DNA of 64,000 bases from positions 1 through 64,000 of the forward strand of contig JAABUD010000225.1 in NCBI GenBank assembly GCA_011389555.1, written 5' to 3'. Both the position numbers and the translations under genes were made by a program. The stretch comes from Desulfotignum sp. (GTDB lineage: Bacteria; Desulfobacterota; Desulfobacteria; Desulfobacterales; Desulfobacteraceae). The number at the start of each line of letters is the position of its first letter. Position 1 is the first letter of the stretch. Below are positions 19,532-28,911 of this stretch, one piece after another. Below the pieces are notes generated by a model. The model was not told the DNA's origin and ran no database searches. It saw nothing but the letters and a program-made list of their open reading frames with translations.

Positions 19532-21796
19532 ATGATAAGCAAAGAACTGAGCACCGCCCTCGGGTTTGCCGTAAGGGAAGCCAAAAAAAGACGGCATGAA
19601 TATGTCTGTGTAGAACATGTTCTTTATGCGATCCTGAACCATGAATCCGGTTCTGAAACCATAGAAAAATGCGGGGGAAATCCCGAGCAGATCAAACAGG
19701 AACTGGAAAAATTTTTCGATGAAAAACTCACCAAAATCGACTCCCGGGAAGAATATGTGCTCCAGCAGACCATCGGGTTTCAGCGCATGATCCAGCGGGC
19801 CATCAACCATGCCCGATCCGCTGAAAAAAGCGAGGTCAACCTGGGAGACATCCTGGCATCCATTTTTCAGGAAAAGGATTCCCATGCCGCGTTTTACCTG
19901 GAATCAGAAGGAATTACCCGCCTGGATGTGCTGCGGCATATTTCCCATGTCACGGCAACGGAAAAAAAATCCAAGCAAGGTCCGGATCCTGCTCAGAAAA
20001 TGTTTAAAATGGATGATCGCAGAACCCAGCGGCAAAAGAAAAAAGATCCGCTGGAGCTGTTTACCACCAATCTGCTGGCAAGGGCGGAAACCAATCGGAT
20101 CGATCCACTCATCGGCCGGGAAAATGAAGTGGACCGGGTGATGCAGGTGCTGTGCCGCCGCCGGAAAAACAATCCCATTCTGGTGGGAGATCCCGGGGTG
20201 GGCAAAACCGCCATCGCTGAAGGCCTGGCTTTAAAAATCCATGAACATGCCGTGCCGGCTTTGCTTGACCACAGTGAACTGTTTTCTTTGGATATGGGCG
20301 CGTTGCTGGCCGGCACCAAATACAGAGGTGATTTTGAACAGCGGCTCAAGGATGTGATCTCGGCTTTGGAGAAAAAGGAAAACGCCTTGCTGGTCATCGA
20401 TGAAATCCATACCGTGGTGGGGGCCGGTGCCACCAGCTCCGGTTCCATGGATGCGTCCAATATTCTGAAACCGGCCCTGTCTTCCGGGGATATCAAATGT
20501 ATCGGTACCACCACGTATGAGGAATACAAAAACCATTTTGAAAAAGACCGGGCCTTTTCCAGGCGGTTTGAGAAAATCGAGGTGACCGAACCCAGCGTGG
20601 ATGACACCCGCATGATTCTGATGGGGTTGCGGCCCTATTACGAAGAACACCATGGCCTGAACTATTCAGACCCGACCATTGAAGCGGCCGCCTACCTGTC
20701 CGACAAATATATCAACGACCGGTTTCTGCCCGACAAGGCCATTGACGTGATGGATGAGGCCGGCGCCTACCTGCGTCTCAAAGGGGCGGCCAACCGCAAA
20801 AATGTCACACCCAAGGACATTGAAACCATTGTGGCCAAAATTGCCAAAGTCCCTGTGACATCGGTGAACACCACAGACAAAGCCAATCTGGAATCGTTGC
20901 CGGAGCGGCTTGCCGGGGTCATTTTCGGGCAAGACGATGCCATTCAGACCTTGACCACGGCCATCAAACGGTCCCGGGCCGGCCTGGCCGCACCGGACCG
21001 ACCCGTGGGCTCGTTTCTGTTCACCGGCCCCACCGGGGTGGGTAAAACCGAAGTCGCCAAACAGCTGGCCGCCAACATGGGGATCGAATTTTTGCGGTTC
21101 GATATGAGTGAGTACATGGAAAAACATGCGGTGTCCCGTCTCATCGGTGCCCCGCCCGGGTATGTGGGATTTGATCAGGGCGGCATTCTCACGGACAATA
21201 TCCGCAAACATCCCCATTGCGTCCTGCTTCTGGATGAGATCGAAAAAGCCCATATGGATCTGTACAATATCCTGCTCCAGGTGATGGATTATGCCACATT
21301 GACCGATAACAACGGCAAAGCCGCGGATTTCCGCAACGTGGTCGTTATCATGACCTCCAACGCCGGGGCCAGGGAAATGAGTGCCAACAGCATCGGATTC
21401 GGGGCCGGTGCCGGCGCATCCACCGGTGACACCCGGGGACTGAAGGCTGTGGAACAGACGTTCAGTCCGGAATTCCGAAACCGGCTGGACGGCATTGTCC
21501 AGTTCAACCATCTGTCCACCACCATCATGGAAAAAATTGTGGACAAAGACATGGATGAACTCAAACGGATGCTCAAAGCCCGGCAGATCCGTCTGACCTA
21601 TTCCGCTTCTGTGCGGACCTTTCTGGCCAAAGAAGGATATGATCCCAAATTCGGTGCCCGGCCCCTGGCCCGGTTGATCCAGACCCGGATCAAGGACCGG
21701 CTCACCGATGAAATTCTGTTCGGCAAACTGACCCAAGGCGGCAAAATCGTGATCGGGTTGAAAAACGATCAGTTGACATTTCAGTTTAGAAGCTGA
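19532..21796 (+). CDS. clpA: ATP-dependent Clp protease ATP-binding subunit ClpA
   Basis: Clp_N repeats, two AAA modules (GDPGVGKTAIAEGLA; GPTGVGKTEVAKQLA), adjacent to clpS. Confidence 0.97.
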   Translation: MISKELSTALGFAVREAKKRRHEYVCVEHVLYAILNHESGSETIEKCGGNPEQIKQELEKFFDEKLTKIDSREEYVLQQTIGFQRMIQRAINHARSAEKSEVNLGDILASIFQEKDSHAAFYLESEGITRLDVLRHISHVTATEKKSKQGPDPAQKMFKMDDRRTQRQKKKDPLELFTTNLLARAETNRIDPLIGRENEVDRVMQVLCRRRKNNPILVGDPGVGKTAIAEGLALKIHEHAVPALLDHSELFSLDMGALLAGTKYRGDFEQRLKDVISALEKKENALLVIDEIHTVVGAGATSSGSMDASNILKPALSSGDIKCIGTTTYEEYKNHFEKDRAFSRRFEKIEVTEPSVDDTRMILMGLRPYYEEHHGLNYSDPTIEAAAYLSDKYINDRFLPDKAIDVMDEAGAYLRLKGAANRKNVTPKDIETIVAKIAKVPVTSVNTTDKANLESLPERLAGVIFGQDDAIQTLTTAIKRSRAGLAAPDRPVGSFLFTGPTGVGKTEVAKQLAANMGIEFLRFDMSEYMEKHAVSRLIGAPPGYVGFDQGGILTDNIRKHPHCVLLLDEIEKAHMDLYNILLQVMDYATLTDNNGKAADFRNVVVIMTSNAGAREMSANSIGFGAGAGASTGDTRGLKAVEQTFSPEFRNRLDGIVQFNHLSTTIMEKIVDKDMDELKRMLKARQIRLTYSASVRTFLAKEGYDPKFGARPLARLIQTRIKDRLTDEILFGKLTQGGKIVIGLKNDQLTFQFRS

Positions 21797-22495
21797 ATGC
21801 CCCTGTTTCGACTGTCTTCCCGCCTGGATTTCCCGCCGGCATGGCTGGCCCGGTCCGACGGGCTGTTGTGCATCGGCGGGGATCTTTCCTGTGACCGGAT
21901 TCTGCTGGCCTATCAGAACGGCATTTTTCCCTGGTTTTCAGACAATGAGCCGGTTTTGTGGTGGTCTCCGGATCCCCGGCTGGTGCTGTATCCTTCCGGT
22001 ATCCGGATTTCAAGAAGCCTGAGGAAAACGGTAAAAAAAAACCGGTTCCGCATTACCATCAACCAGGCGTTTGAACAGACGATTCAGGCCTGTGCCCAGC
22101 CCAGAAAAAATCCGGACGAGGGCACCTGGCTGGTGGAAGAGATGGTCGATGCCTATATTGAACTGCATCACAAAGGCCATGCCCATTCTGTGGAAGCCTG
22201 GCACCGGGACTGCCTGGTGGGCGGATTGTACGGCGTGGGGATCGGGGGCATGTTTTTCGGTGAATCCATGTTCAGTATTCACTCGGATGCATCCAAAACC
22301 GCTCTGGTGGCCCTGGCCCGTCACCTGGATGCGCATGGATTTGATCTCATCGACTGCCAGGTAACCACGGATCATCTGTGCCGGATGGGTGCGGTGGAAA
22401 TTCCCCGGTACCGGTTTCTGGACATCCTGGGCCGTTCCATTATCCGGCAGCCCGGTTCCGGGGTATGGGACTGCGCACCCATTCCATCCTTGTAA
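21797..22495 (+). CDS. aat: leucyl/phenylalanyl-tRNA-protein transferase
   Basis: NGIFPWFSDNEPVLWWSPDPRLVL; HSVEAWHRDCLVGGLYGVGIGGMFFGESMFS. Confidence 0.97.
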   Translation: MPLFRLSSRLDFPPAWLARSDGLLCIGGDLSCDRILLAYQNGIFPWFSDNEPVLWWSPDPRLVLYPSGIRISRSLRKTVKKNRFRITINQAFEQTIQACAQPRKNPDEGTWLVEEMVDAYIELHHKGHAHSVEAWHRDCLVGGLYGVGIGGMFFGESMFSIHSDASKTALVALARHLDAHGFDLIDCQVTTDHLCRMGAVEIPRYRFLDILGRSIIRQPGSGVWDCAPIPSL

Positions 22496-22570
22496 CGGAC
22501 CGGATTGTCTTGACAAACCCGGATTCACCCCCATAGTGTGGGGTATATTATCTATTTTGGAGGAAGCGTC

Positions 22571-22966
22571 ATGCTGCTCAAACTTTTTTTGTGTTTCACC
22601 CTGATTCCCATCCTGGAGCTGTACCTGCTCATCAAAATCGGCACGGTGATCGGGGGATTCAATACCATCGTTCTGGTGATCCTCACCGGATTTGCCGGTG
22701 CCTGGCTGGCCAGAATGCAGGGCATGTACACCATGCTCAAGGTCCGGATGAATCTGCAGCAGGGCATCATGCCGGCTGAAGAACTGATGGATGGATTGAT
22801 CATCCTCATTGCCGGCCTGGTGTTGATCACCCCGGGCCTGCTGACGGATGTGGCGGGACTGCTGCTGCTGTGGCCGGTGACCCGGAACCGGTTCAAACGG
22901 TTTCTGCGAAAAAAATTCGACGAAATGCAGGCAGACGGCAGTATCCATATCACCCGGCATCATTGA
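22571..22966 (+). CDS. FxsA family membrane protein
   Basis: MLLKLFLCFTLIPILELYLLIKIGTVIGGFNTIVLVILTGFAGAWLARMQG...ITPGLLTDVAGLLLLWP. Confidence 0.9.
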   Translation: MLLKLFLCFTLIPILELYLLIKIGTVIGGFNTIVLVILTGFAGAWLARMQGMYTMLKVRMNLQQGIMPAEELMDGLIILIAGLVLITPGLLTDVAGLLLLWPVTRNRFKRFLRKKFDEMQADGSIHITRHH

Positions 22967-23041
22967 TGCCCCGCCCTGGGCGGGGCTGTGAAAAAACAGC
23001 TGCACACGGTTTTTTTGAAATCATTTTTTACAGGAGGTGCC

Positions 23042-23578
23042 ATGTTTATGAAACAGATTGAAACCCGCAGAAGTATCAGAAAATTCACCGACCAGCCCAT
23101 TGATAAAAAAACAATCGATCAGTTGATCGAAGCCGCTTTGAGAGCGCCCTCCTCTCGGGATTTCAGGCCCTGGCGGTTTATCGTGGTCAATGACAGGGCC
23201 CTGCTCACGCAGCTGGCTGATGCCAAACCCCATGGGGCCGCTTTTCTGAAACACGCCCCTCTGGCCATTGTGGTATGTGGAGACACGGACGCAAGTGACG
23301 TGTGGGTCGAAGATTGCGCCATTGCATCCACCTTCGTTCACCTGGCGGCCCATGACTTGGGTCTGGGATCCTGCTGGATACAGATCCGCAAACGGGACCG
23401 CTCACCGGAAAAAACCGCGGATGCCTACATCAAAGACCTGCTTCACCTGCCCGACAACATGTCGGTGGAATCCATCATCGCCATAGGATACCCGGATGAG
23501 ACCAAATCCGGACATTCCAAAGCCTCTCTGGCCTATGACAAGGTGTTTTTCAACCATTTCGGGAAAGCCACACCGTAA
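23042..23578 (+). CDS. nitroreductase family protein
   Basis: ETRRSIRKFTDQPIDKKTIDQLIEAALRAPSSRDFRPWRFIVV; AGGAGGTG RBS upstream of ATG 23042. Confidence 0.93.
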   Translation: MFMKQIETRRSIRKFTDQPIDKKTIDQLIEAALRAPSSRDFRPWRFIVVNDRALLTQLADAKPHGAAFLKHAPLAIVVCGDTDASDVWVEDCAIASTFVHLAAHDLGLGSCWIQIRKRDRSPEKTADAYIKDLLHLPDNMSVESIIAIGYPDETKSGHSKASLAYDKVFFNHFGKATP

Positions 23579-24539
23579 GCCGTCTCAATCCTTCCCGGGT
23601 CGATATTTCCGGGAAATATCCCAGATCTTTTTTGGCCCGGGTGATATCAAACCAGTGGGACGTGGCCAGCTCTTTTGCCACAAACCGGGTCATGGGCGGC
23701 TCTGTGGTGATGCCCAGCAGACGGTAGATTGTTTCAAAGCACCCGCCGGCCGCATAGGCCGTGCGGGCGGAAACCCGACCCTTGATGGGCGGCAGCCCGG
23801 CGGCAGCCAGAAACGCATTGGCCATTTCCCATTTGGACACCGGATCATCCTGGCTGATGAAATAGATATTTCCGGACAACGAGGGATTTTCCCTGAGTTT
23901 CTGTGCCGCCAGCACATGGGCCAGGGCCGCGTTGTCCACATAAATGGTGTCCACCCGGTCATCGGTTCGGCCCACAATTTTCAGCCGTCCTGCCCGTTTC
24001 AGGATCCCCGGCACCAGGTGATTGTCTTCCGGACCCCAGATCAGATGAGGTCTGAGAATGATGACATCCAGTCCCTGTTCGGCGGCTTTTCGCACCCGTT
24101 TTTCCGCGGCTGCCTTGGTCTCGGGATAAGGGGCCAGATACGTATCCGGATAGGGAACCGATTCATCCACATTTTCCATATCTGATTCATCAAACACCAC
24201 ACTGGGAGAACTCGTATAAATCAGACGTTTCACTCCTTGCGCCCGGCAGGCTTCCACCACATGCCGGGTACCGGTCACATTCACGGCATAATAGGTGTCA
24301 AACGGTCCCCAGACCCCGGGTTTGGCTGCCACGTGAAACACGGTCTCCATGCCTGTGACCGCTTTTTTGACCGCATCTGCATCGGTCAGATCCCCTTGAA
24401 TCTGTGATACGCCCATGCGGGCCAGAGACGGGTGGTGGTGCCGGGAAAAAGAGGTGACCGCATACTTGCGGGCCAGCAGTTTTCTCACCAGGGCCTTGCC
24501 TAAAAACCCTCCCCCGCCTGTAACCAGTACCTGTTCCAT
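23550..24539 (-). CDS. NAD(P)-dependent epimerase/3-beta-HSD-like SDR
   Basis: VLVTGGGGFLGKALVRKLLARKYAVTSFSR; YPETKAAAEK; RPHLIWGPEDNHLVPGI. Confidence 0.9.
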   Translation of the reverse strand: MEQVLVTGGGGFLGKALVRKLLARKYAVTSFSRHHHPSLARMGVSQIQGDLTDADAVKKAVTGMETVFHVAAKPGVWGPFDTYYAVNVTGTRHVVEACRAQGVKRLIYTSSPSVVFDESDMENVDESVPYPDTYLAPYPETKAAAEKRVRKAAEQGLDVIILRPHLIWGPEDNHLVPGILKRAGRLKIVGRTDDRVDTIYVDNAALAHVLAAQKLRENPSLSGNIYFISQDDPVSKWEMANAFLAAAGLPPIKGRVSARTAYAAGGCFETIYRLLGITTEPPMTRFVAKELATSHWFDITRAKKDLGYFPEISTREGLRRLTVWLSRNG

Positions 24540-24597
24540 TGTCCTCCTGTGTCAGGTTTGTTTTTTGCCGTTACAACCGTTTTTTTCAACAATCCAC

Positions 24598-24626
24598 TTG
24601 ACAACGCCCCTGTTTTCACGTAAATT
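24598..24626 (+). promoter_or_regulatory. Predicted sigma70-like promoter of tRNA-Gly
   Basis: TTGACA 24598-24603, 17-nt spacer, TAAATT 24621-24626. Confidence 0.6.
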
Positions 24627-24645
24627 TTGCCTCGTTTTTTGCTGA

Positions 24646-24720
24646 GCGGGAATAACTCAGTGGTAGAGTGCGACCTTGCCAAGGTCGAAGTCGCGGGTTC
24701 AAATCCCGTTTCCCGCTCCA
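24646..24720 (+). tRNA. tRNA-Gly (anticodon GCC)
   Basis: GCGGGAA/TTCCCGC acceptor, anticodon loop TTGCCAA, GGTTCAAATCC T arm, encoded CCA. Confidence 0.97.
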
Positions 24721-24779
24721 TTCCCTTTCTGATGTCAATCCCGTTGTCACCATTCGCTTCTCAATATAGGGTTTTTTGA

Positions 24780-25511
24780 TTGAAAAAACGCACAAAAAAC
24801 ATCGCGTTCACACATGCATGGGGTTGCCATTTCAGGTTTCTTACCATAAGGAAGATCAAAACACCAGATACCTTGATCTTTCATGATAAAAAGGGGGCCA
24901 TTTTGCAGAAAAAAGAAAAAATACTGTGTATTCGTCAGAACCGGCTGCCGGGAGCATGGATGGCCCGGTCCGCAAGGGTACCCATGGCCCTTTCCGCCTT
25001 TGTCGACCATTGCGCCCGGGCCGGTCATGAATTTGTGGACCGGCCCCTGGCTGAAGAGGATGCCGGCTGGCAGCAGGTGATTCCCTATGTCCTGCTTCAG
25101 ACACAGGACTTGAGCCAGACCGCGGTATACAACCGTCAGGGAAATGAAACACGTCTTCATGACCTGTGGTCGGCAGGTATCGGCGGCCATATCAATCCAC
25201 AGGATCAGACCGGGTTCAAGGAATCATTCCAAACAATTCTGATGTCGGGTATGATTCGGGAGCTGAATGAAGAATTGACACAGCGTCCATCTGCCGACAA
25301 GCCGGTTTTCTGCGGCATTATCCATGAAACCGTCACAGATGTCGGCCGGGTTCATCTGGGCGCGGTTTTCCGGATTCTGACCGAAACGCCGGCCGCCTAT
25401 GTTCCGGGTCCGGAGCTGTGCCGGTTTCAATGGATGAACACAAACCAGCTGGCATCATTGAATATGGAACTGTGGTCCTGCCTGGCCATGGACCTGTTGA
25501 GCCCCAATTGA
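24780..25511 (+). CDS. NUDIX-superfamily phosphoesterase-like protein
   Basis: GIGGHINPQD...MIRELNEEL degenerate Nudix box; true start may be TTG at 24903 preceded by AAGGGGG. Confidence 0.7.
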   Translation: MKKRTKNIAFTHAWGCHFRFLTIRKIKTPDTLIFHDKKGAILQKKEKILCIRQNRLPGAWMARSARVPMALSAFVDHCARAGHEFVDRPLAEEDAGWQQVIPYVLLQTQDLSQTAVYNRQGNETRLHDLWSAGIGGHINPQDQTGFKESFQTILMSGMIRELNEELTQRPSADKPVFCGIIHETVTDVGRVHLGAVFRILTETPAAYVPGPELCRFQWMNTNQLASLNMELWSCLAMDLLSPN

Positions 25512-25519
25512 TTTCGGGT

Positions 25520-25798
25520 TCACACGGTCGGATCATCCAGCTGTTTCAATATGTCGCTTACCACACATTCCTTTTTTTTCAGGACTTTGGATCCCCGCGT
25601 GATTTTACACAGACTGATGCGGTATTTTTCTGCAATCTTTCGCTGGGGGATTTTTTTATGCAGATCCTTGAGCAGCTTCCACCGCAGGGAGAGATCATCG
25701 AGTTCCGCCGGTGTGAACAGATCTTTGAAGAGCTGTTCCAGTTCATCCATGTCTCTGGTCCCGGATATGACATCCAGCAATTCCCGGTCAATGGCCAT
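25520..25798 (-). CDS. TrpR/YerC-like (Trp repressor family) protein
   Basis: MDELEQLFKDLFTPAELDDLSLRWKLLKDLHKKIPQRKIAEKYRISLCKITRGSKVL. Confidence 0.88.
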   Translation of the reverse strand: MAIDRELLDVISGTRDMDELEQLFKDLFTPAELDDLSLRWKLLKDLHKKIPQRKIAEKYRISLCKITRGSKVLKKKECVVSDILKQLDDPTV

Positions 25799-25802
25799 AA
25801 TG

Positions 25803-26399
25803 TTATCTGATCTCCGTGAATGACTGTACCTGATAGGTTGACAACGTCAGGTCCCCGGTCTGCCATGCATGAGCATCCAGGCCGGCCTTCAGGCACAGGT
25901 GAGTTAAAAAGGCTTCCGGATCCGGAAGCTGTTCCCAGACCTGGGGTAAAAATGTGGCCCGGTGATATCCTTTCTGGACGATCACCCCGTCCTGAAACGG
26001 GACAATCCGGGTCAGCAGGTCCTGTGCATCGGAATAGTGCAATTTTTCAGGAACCGACAGCAGGCTGATTTCAATCTGAATATCTTCCAGTTCTTCCCGG
26101 GTCACCGGAGAAAACCGGGTATCATCGAACGCGGCATGACAAGCGTTTTCCTGAACCCCTTCAAGAAGGGTCTTGTCCGGTTCCAGTGTGCCGATACATC
26201 CCCGAAGTGCCCCGTTTTTCTGAAGGGTCACAAACACCCCCCGTTTTTCTTTCAGCCAGGACGACGGTATGTCGGACAAATCCGGTGCCGCTTTTTTTTC
26301 CGCCGGCTGAAGTCGTTGAATGATGGCTGCCTCAGCCACTTGAATCAGGATGTTTCCGTAAATCCGATCCTGTTTTTCCTTACATTTTTTTTCTTTCAC
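25803..26399 (-). CDS. AMMECR1 domain protein (AmmeMemoRadiSam system protein A)
   Basis: GVFVTLQKNGALRGCIGTLEPDKTLLEGVQENACHAAFDDTRFSPVTREELEDIQIEISLLS. Confidence 0.94.
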   Translation of the reverse strand: MKEKKCKEKQDRIYGNILIQVAEAAIIQRLQPAEKKAAPDLSDIPSSWLKEKRGVFVTLQKNGALRGCIGTLEPDKTLLEGVQENACHAAFDDTRFSPVTREELEDIQIEISLLSVPEKLHYSDAQDLLTRIVPFQDGVIVQKGYHRATFLPQVWEQLPDPEAFLTHLCLKAGLDAHAWQTGDLTLSTYQVQSFTEIR

Positions 26400-26402
26400 A
26401 AC

Positions 26403-27785
26403 TCAATCCTTTGAGGATGCAGACGATTCAAAATAGGTGGAAACCAGTTTTTCAGCCAGCCCGGCATACGTTCCCGGGGTGAGATTTTGCATCCGTTCTT
26501 TCACGGAATCCGGCACTTTTTCAAGCGTGTCCACAAATGCGGCAAGGTCTTGTTTATCAATTTTTCTGCCCCGGGTCAGGTCTTTGAGCCGTTCATACGG
26601 GTTTTCTTCCCCGAATACCCGCATGGCGGTCTGAAACGGTTCCGCCAGCAGTTCCAGGTTGCTGTCCAGATCCCTTTGAAGTGCGGCTTCATCCAGGTCC
26701 AGTTTGGACAACCCTTTGAGGGTGTTTTTCACACCAGTAAAAAAATAAGCCAGGGCCACCCCCAGGCTTCTCAACACCGTGCTGTCGCTTAAATCCCGCT
26801 GAAACCGTGATTTCTGAAGTTTGACTGCCAGATGTTCCATCAGTGAAATGGCCAGGCCCATATTGCCTTCACTGTTTTCAAAGTCAATGGGATTCACTTT
26901 ATGGGGCATGGTGGAAGATCCGGTTTCTCCTTTTGCCACCTGTTGCCTGAAATATCCGATACTGATATATCCCCACATATCCCGGTTGAAATCGATCAGT
27001 ACGGCGGATGCCCGAACCAGGGAATGAAGCAGGCACGACAGATACTGGTTGGGATTGATCTGGGTGGTGAACAAGATCGGATCCAGTTTTAAATATGAAT
27101 CGATGAAACGTTGGGATGCAGCCATCCAGTCGATCTCGGGAAACACGAAATGGTGGGCATTGTAATTGCCGGTGGCCCCATTGATCTTTGCCTGAATCCG
27201 GATCTGTTCCAGGATGGTTTTTTCCTGGTTCAGCCGCCAGGCAAAATTGACAAATTCCTTGCCCATGGTCGTGGGCGTTGCCGGCTGCCCGTGGGTGCGT
27301 GACATCATGGGCACCGACTGATACGCTTTGGCCTTGTGCTCAATTTTTTGAATACATCGGGTCAGCAGATCAACGGCCAGATGCCGCCCTTTTTTCATCA
27401 TCAACGCATAGGCTGTATTGTTGATATCTTCGGATGTGCAGGCAAAATGAACCCATTCCCTGATCTCCGAAAACCCGAGTGCATCCAGTTTTTCCTTGAC
27501 AAAGTATTCCACGGCCTTGACATCGTGATTGGTTGTTTGTTCAATGGCTTTGATATGGTGCACATCTTCAGAACAAAACTGGTCCACAATCGCGTCCAGA
27601 GCCGCCAAATCCTTTGAAACCGCCGCCAGTTTCAGGTCATGGAGAATAAATTTCAGCCATTGAATCTCCACCTGGACCCGATGGCGGATCAGGCCGGATT
27701 CACTGAAAATATCCGCCAGCTCTCCGGTCAACCGGGCATACCGTCCATCCATCGGCCCGATGGCGTTTACCGTTTCCATACCCAC
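26403..27785 (-). CDS. purB: adenylosuccinate lyase
   Basis: GPMDGRYARLTGELADIFSESGLIRHRVQVEIQWL; GSSTMPHKVNPIDFENSEGN. Confidence 0.97.
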   Translation of the reverse strand: MGMETVNAIGPMDGRYARLTGELADIFSESGLIRHRVQVEIQWLKFILHDLKLAAVSKDLAALDAIVDQFCSEDVHHIKAIEQTTNHDVKAVEYFVKEKLDALGFSEIREWVHFACTSEDINNTAYALMMKKGRHLAVDLLTRCIQKIEHKAKAYQSVPMMSRTHGQPATPTTMGKEFVNFAWRLNQEKTILEQIRIQAKINGATGNYNAHHFVFPEIDWMAASQRFIDSYLKLDPILFTTQINPNQYLSCLLHSLVRASAVLIDFNRDMWGYISIGYFRQQVAKGETGSSTMPHKVNPIDFENSEGNMGLAISLMEHLAVKLQKSRFQRDLSDSTVLRSLGVALAYFFTGVKNTLKGLSKLDLDEAALQRDLDSNLELLAEPFQTAMRVFGEENPYERLKDLTRGRKIDKQDLAAFVDTLEKVPDSVKERMQNLTPGTYAGLAEKLVSTYFESSASSKD

Positions 27786-27818
27786 TCCCCACTAAAATTT
27801 ATAAACATTGATAATCAT

Positions 27819-27847
27819 TTGACATTCCAAATCAGATTCATTACATT
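27819..27847 (+). promoter_or_regulatory. Predicted sigma70-like promoter of ihfA-like gene
   Basis: TTGACA 27819-27824, 17-nt spacer, TACATT 27842-27847. Confidence 0.55.
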
Positions 27848-27973
27848 CTGATCAATTTACTGGTGCTGTCTACCAATACCAGACTGCCGGGAAATTGACA
27901 ATCCCAAATACAAACCGGGGCACGGACTAACGATGACAACGGAACCAGACAACATTTTCAGGAGTGAACGCGT

Positions 27974-28279
27974 ATGGCATTGACCAAAACAATTATCACC
28001 GAACAGATTCAAACCCAGCTGGACCTCTCCAGGAACACCTCCTATGACGTGATGGAAGAATTTCTGGAAATCATTAAATCCACCATTGAAAATGGGGAAG
28101 ATATCATGATCAGCGGATTCGGCAAATTCTGTGTCAATGAAAAAAGCGCCCGAAAAGGAAGAAATCCTTCCACCGATGAAGAAATGACACTCCCGGCAAG
28201 ACGCGTGGTCACTTTCAAGTGTTCGGGAAAACTCAGAGATCTCATCAACAACCGGCCCCCCTCCGCCCCGCCCCTGTAA
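27974..28279 (+). CDS. ihfA: integration host factor alpha subunit / HU-family DNA-binding protein
   Basis: MALTKTIITEQIQTQLDLSRNTSYDVMEEFLEIIKSTIENGEDIMISGFGKFCVNEKSARKGRNPSTDEEM. Confidence 0.9.
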   Translation: MALTKTIITEQIQTQLDLSRNTSYDVMEEFLEIIKSTIENGEDIMISGFGKFCVNEKSARKGRNPSTDEEMTLPARRVVTFKCSGKLRDLINNRPPSAPPL

Positions 28280-28302
28280 CCGTTTCGTCACCTCTTTTTT
28301 TG

Positions 28303-28812
28303 ATGAAATTTTTGATTACCGCAGACATACACGGCAGTTTCAAGTCCTGGTTGACCATCCAGGCGCTCATGGCACAATCAGACGTCCTGGTGGTGGCGGG
28401 AGATCTGTTCGATACCCGGTATGGTACCTTCTGTCATCCGGACTTCAATCCGGAAGCCATCCGCCAGGAGGTACAGACCGCTGACAAACCGATTTATTAT
28501 GTGTATGGCAATTGTGACGAACCCGCTTTTTTCCCCGGTCATGTCCACGCCCTGACGTTTTGTGCCAATGGGAAATCTTTGTTTCTCCACCATGGATTTC
28601 CCCGGGTGCCGGTTCCATCTGACACCGACATCATTATCCAGGGTCACACCCATATCGGGTCTCTTGAAAAAAAAGACCGGCAGATTCACATGAACCCGGG
28701 CTCCATCACCCGCCCCAGACAAGGGCCGGCAACTTATGGCATCCTGGATGACACCTCGGTTTCCCTCCGGTCCCTTGACACCGGATCACCCCTGATGACC
28801 CTGAAACTCTGA
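28303..28812 (+). CDS. YfcE-family phosphodiesterase
   Basis: MKFLITADIHGSFKSW, VVAGDLFDTRYG, YVYGNCDEP, IIQGHTHIGSLEK, MNPGSITRPR. Confidence 0.9.
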   Translation: MKFLITADIHGSFKSWLTIQALMAQSDVLVVAGDLFDTRYGTFCHPDFNPEAIRQEVQTADKPIYYVYGNCDEPAFFPGHVHALTFCANGKSLFLHHGFPRVPVPSDTDIIIQGHTHIGSLEKKDRQIHMNPGSITRPRQGPATYGILDDTSVSLRSLDTGSPLMTLKL

Positions 28813-28847
28813 CCCGACCCGAAAATGGATTGAATGCCAACTTTTTG

Positions 28848-28875
28848 TTGACAAAACAAGAGATTCCATTTTAGT
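28848..28875 (+). promoter_or_regulatory. Predicted sigma70-like promoter of GAF/HD-GYP gene
   Basis: TTGACA 28848-28853, 16-nt spacer, TTTAGT 28870-28875. Confidence 0.4.
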
Positions 28876-28911
28876 GTTAAGAGATCGTGCACCCGAAAAA
28901 GGGCAATCAAA

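Noticed and set aside
20666-21736. 356-aa minus ORF antisense to clpA
   Set aside because: Shadow ORF within ClpA AAA2 region
22968-22986. GCCCCGCC-CTG-GGCGGGGC hairpin after fxsA as a terminator
   Set aside because: Strong stem but no following T-tract on either strand; could be structural, not claimed as a terminator
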